Part shown: in pieces, positions 6,602-11,682 of the stretch
Layout: each line of letters opens with the position of its first letter
Numbering within the stretch: the stretch's first letter is position 1
NCBI GenBank assembly: GCA_004292705.1
Contig: RDXA01000382.1
Coordinates: 1-11,682 of the forward strand
From: Sphingomonadales bacterium
GTDB taxonomy: Bacteria; Pseudomonadota; Alphaproteobacteria; Sphingomonadales; Sphingomonadaceae
Direction of reading: 5' to 3'
Length of the DNA stretch: 11,682 nt
Program-made: the position numbers and the translations under genes
The notes under the pieces: model-generated
What the model saw: only the letters and a program-made list of their open reading frames with translations
What the model was told of the DNA's origin: nothing
Databases searched by the model: none

Positions 6602-8140
6602 CTAAAGACCTGACTTTTTCGCCAGCTCCGCCGCCGCTGCTTTGGGCGTCAGCTTCTGAGCATCCTCGCGGTCGACCGCCAGGTTCGCGTCCCGCATGGC
6701 CTCGACGCTGATCGCGCCCAGCAACGGCTCCAGCGCGGCGATCACGCCCTTGTCGCCGGCGATGCGGGGGGACAGCATCAGCAGCGCGTCATAGCTCGGC
6801 AGCGCGCCCTTGGGATCGGCCAGCACCACCAGCCGGTCCGCCGCGATCCGTCCGTCCGAGGTATAGGCGCTGATCACGTCGGCCTCGCCTGATTGCAGCG
6901 CATTGTACATGAAGGTCGGCGCGAAATTGCGCGATTGGCCGAACCTCAGGCCGTAGGCATCGCGCACCGCCAGCCATTCGGGCCGCTCGAAGAATTCGGG
7001 GTCGCCGCCGACGGTCAGCTTGGGCGCCTTGCCGACCAGATCGGCGAGGCTGGTGACGCCCAGTTCCTGCGCCCGGTCTGCGCGCATCGCGAAGGCATAG
7101 GCGTTTTCGAACCCGAGGCGGCCCAGCACCTTTACCCCGTTCTGCCGCCACTCCCATTCGCGGATTGTCTCGTACATCGCCTCGCGCCCCGGATTGTCGG
7201 AGCGGTTCAGGTAGTTGGTCCAGATCGTTCCGGTGTAATCGACCGAGATGTCGATGCTGGATGATGCCACGGCGGAATGCACCACCGCGCTCCCCAACCC
7301 GTCGCGATACTCCACGGCATAACCCGCCGCCTCCAACCGCGACCCGATCAGCTGGGCGAGGATATATTGCTCGGAGAACTGTTTGGAGGCGATGACGATA
7401 CGGCGCTCGTCGCTGCCGGTGCTTTGCGCCCACAGCGCGGCAAGGATGCCCAGCGCCACGACCGCCATCCCGCCAAAGGTCATCCAGCGCGAACGCTTGG
7501 CGAGGCCGATTTCGATCACCCACAGCAGGTTGTCCGCCGCCAGCGCCAGCCCGGCGCTGGCAAGGCACCCGGCCAGCACCAGCGCCCAGTTCTGGGTTTG
7601 CAGCCCGGCAAAGATCGGATCGCCAAGGCTCGGCTGACCGATGGTGGTGGCCAGCGTTGCCGCGCCGATGGTCCATACCGATGCCGTGCGGATGCCAGCC
7701 ATGATGAAGGGGGCGGACAGCGGCGCTTCGACCAGCACCAGCTTCTGCCACTTGGTCATGCCGACCCCGTCCGCGGCCTCCAGCACGCCCGGATCGAGAT
7801 TGGCCTGCGCCGTCACCGCGTTCCTCAGGATCGGCAGCAGCGCGTAGAGCGTCAGCGCCATCAGTGCGGGTAGGAATCCCAGCGTCGGCAGCCCCTCGCC
7901 AAACACGGCGCGCAGGGACAGCAGCAGCGGGAAAAACAGCGCGAGCAAGGCCAGCGCCGGGATGGTCTGGACAAGGCTGGCGAGGCTCAGGGCCAGCCGC
8001 GACACCACCTGCGAGCGGCTGGCCCATACCGCCATCGGCAAGGCGATCAGCATCGCAAGGCCAATCGCGCTGGCGGATAGCACAACGTGCGCGGCCAGCT
8101 TGTCGCCGAGGCCGGGGAGGATCTCCCAGATGTCGTTCAT
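6602..8140 (-). CDS. Osmoprotectant ABC transporter, fused permease and substrate-binding protein (OpuCB/OpuCC or ProWX type)
   Basis: Imports quaternary amines such as glycine betaine, choline or carnitine (inferred from family). The protein has 512 residues and two parts. Residues 1-215 form a BPD-type permease with about five membrane segments and the EAA loop (121-150, EAADGVGMTKWQKLVLVEAP), which docks on the ATPase. After a further membrane segment (about 220-238), residues 245-512 form an OpuAC-type binding domain, with SKQFSEQYIL, VDYTGT and YTSDGRI matching conserved parts of that family. The membrane segment would anchor the binding domain on the periplasmic face, so no free binding protein is needed. 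ATG 8140 overlaps the stop of the ATPase gene (ATGA), indicating coupled translation. Domain fusion of this sort is known in the family. The exact substrate is not decided. Confidence 0.92.
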   Translation of the reverse strand: MNDIWEILPGLGDKLAAHVVLSASAIGLAMLIALPMAVWASRSQVVSRLALSLASLVQTIPALALLALFFPLLLSLRAVFGEGLPTLGFLPALMALTLYALLPILRNAVTAQANLDPGVLEAADGVGMTKWQKLVLVEAPLSAPFIMAGIRTASVWTIGAATLATTIGQPSLGDPIFAGLQTQNWALVLAGCLASAGLALAADNLLWVIEIGLAKRSRWMTFGGMAVVALGILAALWAQSTGSDERRIVIASKQFSEQYILAQLIGSRLEAAGYAVEYRDGLGSAVVHSAVASSSIDISVDYTGTIWTNYLNRSDNPGREAMYETIREWEWRQNGVKVLGRLGFENAYAFAMRADRAQELGVTSLADLVGKAPKLTVGGDPEFFERPEWLAVRDAYGLRFGQSRNFAPTFMYNALQSGEADVISAYTSDGRIAADRLVVLADPKGALPSYDALLMLSPRIAGDKGVIAALEPLLGAISVEAMRDANLAVDREDAQKLTPKAAAAELAKKSGL

Positions 8141-8919
8141 GCCCCGCGCTCCCCGGAGCTTTCCATCGCGGCGAGGCGCTCGGCCTGTTGGCGCGGGACG
8201 GCGACCAGACCTTGCGCCACCGCGCCGCCAGCGCCGGCCAGCAGCGCGCGCGGAGTTTCGTCAGCGGACAGCAGCCCCTTGTCCATCACCAGCACCCGGT
8301 CTGCCAGCAGCAGGGCTTCGGCCATGTCGTGCGTCACCATCACGGTCGTGAGGCCGAGGCGTTCATGCAGTTCGCGCACCTTGCGGCCCAGCGCGTCGCG
8401 GGTGACGGGATCGAGCGCGCCGAAGGGCTCGTCCATGATCAGCAGCTCGGGCTCCCCCGCCAGCGCCCGCGCCACGCCCACCCGCTGGCGTTGTCCGCCG
8501 GAGAGTTCGTCGGGCATCCGGCTGGCAAAAGCGGGGTCGAGTTCCACCAGCGCCAGCAATTCGGCGATGCGTTCGGGCGGCAGCTTCTCGCCCGTCAGGC
8601 GCGGGCCGATGGCGATATTCTCGGCGACGCTCATATGCGGAAACAGGCCGATGCCCTGGAACACATAGCCCACCCGGCGGCGCAGGCGCGCAGGTTTGAG
8701 ATGCGCCACATCCTCGCCGCCGAACAGCACCCGTCCTTCGGTCGGCTCAACCAGCGTGTTGACCGTTTTGAGCAGCGTCGATTTGCCCGATCCGGACGCC
8801 CCCACCAAGGCCACAAAGCTGCCGCTTGCGATGTCGCAGGAGACGTCGTCCACCGCCGTGACCGCGCCGAAGCGGCAGATCACCCCGTCAAAGCGGAGCA
8901 GGGGCGGGGCGGCGTTCAT
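8137..8919 (-). CDS. Osmoprotectant ABC transporter ATP-binding protein (OpuCA/OsmV/ProV type)
   Basis: Energises the betaine-type importer encoded by the overlapping downstream gene. The protein has 260 residues. Seen: Walker A GASGSGKST, Q-loop region YVFQGIGLFPHMS, signature LSGGQRQRVGVARAL, Walker B LLIMDEPFGALDP, and H-loop VMVTHDMAEA. The protein ends soon after the ATPase domain and has no obvious paired CBS domains, which many OpuCA/ProV proteins carry for ionic-strength sensing. Start: ATG 8919, directly preceded in frame by GTG 8922; neither has a recognisable Shine-Dalgarno. The gene is first in a two-gene minus-strand operon and is divergent from isovaleryl-CoA dehydrogenase across 113 bp. 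ATPase assignment is sure; quaternary-amine specificity rests on the partner gene. Confidence 0.93.
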   Translation of the reverse strand: MNAAPPLLRFDGVICRFGAVTAVDDVSCDIASGSFVALVGASGSGKSTLLKTVNTLVEPTEGRVLFGGEDVAHLKPARLRRRVGYVFQGIGLFPHMSVAENIAIGPRLTGEKLPPERIAELLALVELDPAFASRMPDELSGGQRQRVGVARALAGEPELLIMDEPFGALDPVTRDALGRKVRELHERLGLTTVMVTHDMAEALLLADRVLVMDKGLLSADETPRALLAGAGGAVAQGLVAVPRQQAERLAAMESSGERGA

Positions 8920-9032
8920 CACGCAAGGGATTAGCGAGGATCGCGCGCCCGCGCCAGCGTCGCCGATTGGCCTTTGCCCGATGGCTTGCTATGCGCATCC
9001 GCAGAACAAACATTACACCCGCAGGACATAAA
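8920..9032. promoter_or_regulatory. Divergent promoter region between the osmoprotectant operon and the leucine operon
   Basis: This 113 bp spacer must drive both units. For the plus strand, TTGGCC (8967-8972), 17 bases, then TATGCG (8990-8995) is a weak sigma-70-like pair that would give a leader of about 30 bases. For the minus strand, GCTAAT (8935-8930) lies so close to the ATPase start that a leaderless transcript is conceivable. I see no clear operator palindrome. Confidence 0.35.
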
Positions 9033-10199
9033 ATGCGCGCCACCCCCGATTTCGATTTCCACCTTGGCGAGGCCGCCGAGATGATCCGGGCAAGCACAGC
9101 CCGCTTCGCCGACGAGCAGATCGCGCCGCTCGCCGAGCGCACCGACCGCGAAGACCGCTTCCCGCGCGAGCTGTGGGAGCCGATGGGGGCGCTGGGGCTG
9201 CATGGCATCACCGTCGAGGAAGAGTGGGGCGGGCTGGGGCTCGGCTATCTCGAACATGTGATCGCGGTCGAGGAAGTCAGCCGCGCCAGCGCCTCGGTGG
9301 GCCTCAGCTACGGCGCGCATTCCAACCTCTGCCTCAACCAGATCCGCCGCTGGGGGAATGACGAGCAGAAAGCGAAATATCTCCCCAAGCTGATCTCGGG
9401 CGAACATGTCGGCAGCCTTGCGATGTCCGAGGCGGGCGCGGGGTCGGACGTGGTCTCGATGAAGCTGAAGGCCGACGCGGTGCAGGGCGGCTTCGTGCTC
9501 AACGGCACCAAGTTCTGGATCACCAACGCGCCCGAGGCCGATACGGTGGTGGTCTATGCCAAGACCGACGGCCACGCGGGCAGCCGCGGCATCACCGCCT
9601 TCCTGATCGAGAAGGGCGACGAGGGTTTTTCCATTGGCCAAAAGATCAGCAAGGTCGGCATGAAGGGCTCCCCCACCGCCGAGCTGGTGTTCACCGACTG
9701 CTTCATCCCCGAAGAGCGCATCATGGGGCCGCTGAACGGCGGCGTCGGCGTGCTGATGAGCGGGCTGGATTACGAGCGCGTGGTGCTCGCCGGATTGCAG
9801 CTCGGGATCATGCAGGCGTGCCTCGACACGGTGATTCCGTATCTGCGGGAGCGCAAGCAATTCGGGAAGCCGATTGGGAGCTTCCAGCTGATGCAGGCCA
9901 AGGTCGCCGACATGTATGTCGCCCTGCAATCGGCCCGCGCCTACACCTATGCGGTCGCCAAGGCGTGCGATGCGGGGCAGACGACGCGCTTCGATGCGGC
10001 GGGGGTGATTTTGCTGGCGTCGGAGAACGCCTTCAAGGTCGCCGCCGAAAGCGTGCAGGCGCTGGGCGGGGCGGGCTACACCACCGACTGGCCGGTCGAG
10101 CGCTACATGCGCGACGCCAAGCTGCTCGACATCGGAGCGGGCACGAACGAGATCCGGCGGATGCTGATCGGCCGCGAGTTGATCGGGGCGGCGGGGTGA
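9033..10199 (+). CDS. ivd: Isovaleryl-CoA dehydrogenase
   Basis: FAD flavoenzyme converting isovaleryl-CoA to 3-methylcrotonyl-CoA in leucine catabolism, passing electrons to ETF. The protein has 388 residues, typical length. Seen: acyl-CoA dehydrogenase signatures SLAMSEAGAGSDV and KFWITNAPEADTVVVYAKT, and a C-terminal region with ALGGAGYTTDWPVERYMRDAK. The catalytic base appears at the isovaleryl-CoA-dehydrogenase position: Glu248 in LDYERVVLAG. The usual position near the C terminus is Ala in IGAGTNEIRR, where medium-chain enzymes have Glu. This separates it from general acyl-CoA dehydrogenases. ATG 9033 is chosen because AGGA (9023-9026) lies six bases upstream and the protein then begins like the family (MRATPDFDF); the frame is open further to 8967. 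The carboxylase for its product is encoded three genes downstream, supporting the assignment. Confidence 0.95.
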   Translation: MRATPDFDFHLGEAAEMIRASTARFADEQIAPLAERTDREDRFPRELWEPMGALGLHGITVEEEWGGLGLGYLEHVIAVEEVSRASASVGLSYGAHSNLCLNQIRRWGNDEQKAKYLPKLISGEHVGSLAMSEAGAGSDVVSMKLKADAVQGGFVLNGTKFWITNAPEADTVVVYAKTDGHAGSRGITAFLIEKGDEGFSIGQKISKVGMKGSPTAELVFTDCFIPEERIMGPLNGGVGVLMSGLDYERVVLAGLQLGIMQACLDTVIPYLRERKQFGKPIGSFQLMQAKVADMYVALQSARAYTYAVAKACDAGQTTRFDAAGVILLASENAFKVAAESVQALGGAGYTTDWPVERYMRDAKLLDIGAGTNEIRRMLIGRELIGAAG

Positions 10200-10249
10200 T
10201 CCTCCCCGGAACGGGGAGGGGGACCATGCGCAGCATGGTGGAGGGGCAC
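10200..10249. repeat. Left inverted repeat of the DUF559 cassette (two hairpins)
   Basis: 50 bp that begins one base after the dehydrogenase stop. Hairpin 1: CCTCCCCG (10201-10208), loop GAA, CGGGGAGG (10212-10219). Hairpin 2: ACCATGC (10223-10229), loop GCA, GCATGGT (10233-10239). GGAGGGG (10240-10246) serves as Shine-Dalgarno for the DUF559 gene. Its reverse complement matches the right copy at 45 of 50 positions. It resembles REP-type palindromic elements; no T-run, so not a classical terminator. Confidence 0.9.
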
Positions 10250-10254
10250 GTGCG

Positions 10255-10680
10255 ATGATCACCGGCCCATGCGACACCGTGAAGCGCGCCCGCAAGCTAC
10301 GCGGCGAAATGTCGCTCCCGGAAACGATCCTCTGGCGCGAGCTGCGCAAGCGCCCGGGCGGGCACAAGTTCCGGCGCCAGCATCCGGCGGGGGTCTATGT
10401 GCTCGATTTCTATTGCGCAAAGGCGCGGCTCGACATCGAGGTTGACGGCTGGGCGCACGAAAATCACGAACGCGCCGAACGGGATCGCGCGCGCTCTGCG
10501 TTTCTGCGCTCGCAAGGGATTGCCACCACGCGCATTCCGGCACAGCGCGTGCTTGAGGATCGGGAAGCCGTGGTGAGGCGGATAGTCGTGATTTGTGATG
10601 AACGGATTGAGCAACTGCGGGTGCCCCTCCACCAGCCTGCGGCTGGTCCCCCTCCCCGTGCCGGGGAGGACCAAGAATGA
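10255..10680 (+). CDS. DUF559 family protein, restriction-endonuclease-like fold
   Basis: Small cytoplasmic protein (141 residues) of the DUF559 family, related to Vsr/PD-(D/E)XK nucleases; DNA cleavage is inferred, not shown. Seen: KLRGEMSLPETILWRELR (about 14-31), FRRQHPAGVYVLDFYC with Asp51, and RLDIEVDGWAH with Glu62-x-Asp64, which fit the family's putative catalytic core. The core ends near residue 120. Residues 123-141 (VPLHQPAAGPPPRAGEDQE) are encoded by the right inverted repeat and look like a tail acquired from it. ATG 10255 is preceded by GGAGGGG with 8 bases spacing, supplied by the left repeat. The stop overlaps the start of the next gene (ATGA). It sits between two genes of leucine breakdown with which it has no obvious link, so it looks like an insertion. 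Family identification good; activity and role unknown. Confidence 0.87.
   Translation: MITGPCDTVKRARKLRGEMSLPETILWRELRKRPGGHKFRRQHPAGVYVLDFYCAKARLDIEVDGWAHENHERAERDRARSAFLRSQGIATTRIPAQRVLEDREAVVRRIVVICDERIEQLRVPLHQPAAGPPPRAGEDQE
10621..10670. repeat. Right inverted repeat of the DUF559 cassette (two hairpins)
   Basis: 50 bp, inverted relative to the copy at 10200-10249. Hairpin A: ACCAGCC (10631-10637), loop TGC, GGCTGGT (10641-10647). Hairpin B: CCTCCCCG (10651-10658), loop TGC, CGGGGAGG (10662-10669). The first hairpin differs from the left copy at two base pairs, both changed on each side so pairing is kept. It overlaps the 3' end of the DUF559 gene, and its GGGGAGGA (10663-10670) is the Shine-Dalgarno of the following gene. 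Confidence 0.9.
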
Positions 10681-10982
10681 GCACCGATGACGACTACGTC
10701 TATGATGAGGTGAGCGGTGAGTGGCTGCCCGCGTCCGAACTCGCGGCCCAGCGTGCCGCGGAGGACACGGTCGAGGTGCGCGACGCGGTCGGCAATCTGC
10801 TGGCTGATGGCGATGCGGTGACGCTGATCAAGGATCTCGAGGTGAAGGGCGCAGGCCAGACGCTGAAGCAGGGCACGCTGATCAAGTCGATCCGCCTGAC
10901 CGGCGACGCGCAGGAGATCGACTGCAAGTACCCCGGCATCAAGGGCCTCGTGCTACGGGCCGAGTTTGTGCGGAAACGCTAA
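10677..10982 (+). CDS. PhnA/YjdM-like protein lacking the N-terminal zinc ribbon
   Basis: 101-residue protein of unknown function. Residues about 34-101 match the C-terminal domain of E. coli PhnA/YjdM well: VRDAVGNLLADGDAVTLIKDL, a VKG segment, LKQGTLIKSIRL, IDCKYPGIKG and a final LRAEFVRKR. E. coli PhnA begins with two CxxC-type pairs forming a zinc ribbon; here the first ~33 residues (acidic, including YVYDEVSGEWLP) contain no Cys, so that site is missing. Despite the historical name, a role in phosphonate use is not established for this family. ATG 10677 overlaps the DUF559 stop, and its Shine-Dalgarno (GGGGAGGA, six bases away) lies in the right inverted repeat, within a hairpin stem. 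The stop codon touches the AAGGA of the carboxylase gene downstream, so it is very likely co-transcribed with it. Confidence 0.85.
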   Translation: MSTDDDYVYDEVSGEWLPASELAAQRAAEDTVEVRDAVGNLLADGDAVTLIKDLEVKGAGQTLKQGTLIKSIRLTGDAQEIDCKYPGIKGLVLRAEFVRKR

Positions 10983-10992
10983 GGACGACGAC

Positions 10993-11682
10993 ATGACCGC
11001 CCCCACCCTCACCACCAAGCTTGACCGCGAGAGCCCCGAGGCCAAGGCCCGCGTTTCACACGACCCCGCGCTCGCCCAGCAATTGCGGGCTGCGGTGGCG
11101 GAGGCGGCGCTCGGCGGGCCAGAGAAGCATCGCGAGCGCCACGTGTCGCGCGGCAAGTTGCTCCCGCGGGAGCGGGTGGAGCGGCTGCTTGATCCGGGTT
11201 CGCCGTTCCTCGAAATCGGGCAGCTTGCCGCCAACGGGATGTATGAGGGCGATGTGAACGGCGCTTCGATCATCTGCGGCGTGGGGCGCGTTTCGGGCCG
11301 CCAGTGCATGATCGTTTGCAATGACGCGACCGTGAAGGGCGGCACCTACTACCCGATGACGGTCAAGAAGCACCTGCGCGCGCAGGAGATCGCGCAGGAA
11401 AACCGCCTGCCGTGCATCTACCTCGTCGACAGCGGCGGCGCGAACCTGCCGCATCAGGCGGAGGTGTTTCCGGACCGCGATCACTTCGGGCGGATCTTCT
11501 TCAATCAGGCGAATATGAGCGCGCTCGGCATTCCGCAGATCGCCTGCGTGATGGGAAGCTGCACCGCTGGGGGCGCTTACGTGCCCGCCATGTCCGACGA
11601 GACGGTGATTGTCCGCAATCAGGGCACCATCTTCCTCGCGGGGCCGCCGCTGGTGAAGGCCGCGACGGGCGAGGAGATTTCT
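10993..11682 (+). CDS. mccB: Methylcrotonyl-CoA carboxylase beta (carboxyltransferase) subunit, partial
   Basis: Carboxyltransferase part of the biotin-dependent enzyme that converts 3-methylcrotonyl-CoA to 3-methylglutaconyl-CoA in leucine catabolism. The first 230 codons are present and the gene is cut by the right edge (family length about 530). Seen: HRERHVSRGKLLPRERVERLLDPGSPFLE, ICGVGRVSGRQCMIVCNDATV, KGGTYYPMTVKKHLRAQEIA, LVDSGGANLPHQAEVFPD, RIFFNQANMSALGIPQIACV and GSCTAGGAYVPAMSDE. The SGGANLP and FPDRDHFGRIFFNQ motifs are typical of the methylcrotonyl rather than propionyl enzyme. ATG 10993 has AAGGA seven bases upstream, overlapping the stop of the preceding gene. The biotin-carrying alpha subunit is expected downstream of the window. 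Together with isovaleryl-CoA dehydrogenase upstream this defines a leucine-degradation operon. Confidence 0.95.
   Translation, partial: MTAPTLTTKLDRESPEAKARVSHDPALAQQLRAAVAEAALGGPEKHRERHVSRGKLLPRERVERLLDPGSPFLEIGQLAANGMYEGDVNGASIICGVGRVSGRQCMIVCNDATVKGGTYYPMTVKKHLRAQEIAQENRLPCIYLVDSGGANLPHQAEVFPDRDHFGRIFFNQANMSALGIPQIACVMGSCTAGGAYVPAMSDETVIVRNQGTIFLAGPPLVKAATGEEIS

Noticed and set aside
7864..8934. Plus-strand frame of 356 codons opposite the ABC transporter
   Set aside because: Antisense to the ATPase and permease with all ABC motifs present on the minus strand.
10201..10219. 8-bp hairpin as an intrinsic terminator after isovaleryl-CoA dehydrogenase
   Set aside because: A strong stem but followed by G-rich sequence instead of a T-run, and the operon appears to continue through it.
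8931..10367. Minus-strand frame of 478 codons opposite isovaleryl-CoA dehydrogenase
   Set aside because: Shadow of a strongly conserved plus-strand gene; no recognisable domain.
10191..10680. Target-site duplication flanking the DUF559 cassette
   Set aside because: The bases just outside the repeats (ending GGGGTGA on the left, CCAAGAATGA on the right) share only TGA, which belongs to gene boundaries; not evidence of duplication.
10259..10684. Minus-strand frames opposite the DUF559 gene
   Set aside because: They have no family features, while the plus-strand frame shows DUF559 motifs and a good ribosome site.

Overview
The window is GC-rich, gene-dense DNA that looks like an alphaproteobacterial chromosome. 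Sphingomonadales (an Erythrobacter-like genus) is my best guess, judging from codon bias, protein flavour and the lgt/MidA pairing. No 16S or other decisive marker is present, so the taxon is inference. I see no tRNA, rRNA, CRISPR array or recognisable transposase. All genes found are housekeeping or metabolic except one small cassette-like unit.

Left part (1-3270, minus strand): an AMP-forming acyl-CoA synthetase is followed after 10 bp by glnD, the PII uridylyltransferase, whose 3' part runs off the left edge. Divergent from these across a 187 bp spacer is a plus-strand run: lgt (lipoprotein diacylglyceryl transferase), a MidA/NDUFAF7-type methyltransferase with an unusual ~195-residue Ala/Glu/Arg-rich N-terminal extension, and a secreted DUF2147 protein whose start overlaps the methyltransferase stop (ATGA).

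Middle part (6602-8919, minus strand): a two-gene osmoprotectant (betaine/choline-type) ABC importer. The ATPase gene is followed, with an ATGA overlap, by a fused permease plus substrate-binding protein. It converges on the DUF2147 gene and diverges from the right-hand operon.

Right part (9033-11682, plus strand): a leucine-catabolism operon. It holds isovaleryl-CoA dehydrogenase, then a DUF559 nuclease-like gene, a PhnA/YjdM-like small protein lacking the usual zinc ribbon, and the start of the methylcrotonyl-CoA carboxylase beta subunit, cut by the right edge. Dehydrogenase and carboxylase catalyse successive steps of leucine breakdown.

The most interesting structure is inside this operon. 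The DUF559 gene is bracketed by two 50-bp inverted repeats (10200-10249 and 10621-10670), 45 of 50 positions identical. Each folds into two perfect hairpins, and four of the five differences between copies are compensatory changes that keep one stem paired. The repeats also carry the Shine-Dalgarno sequence of DUF559 (left copy) and of the next gene (right copy), and the right copy encodes the last 19 residues of DUF559. The 471-bp unit looks like a small repeat-nuclease cassette inserted between two leucine-pathway genes without breaking the operon.
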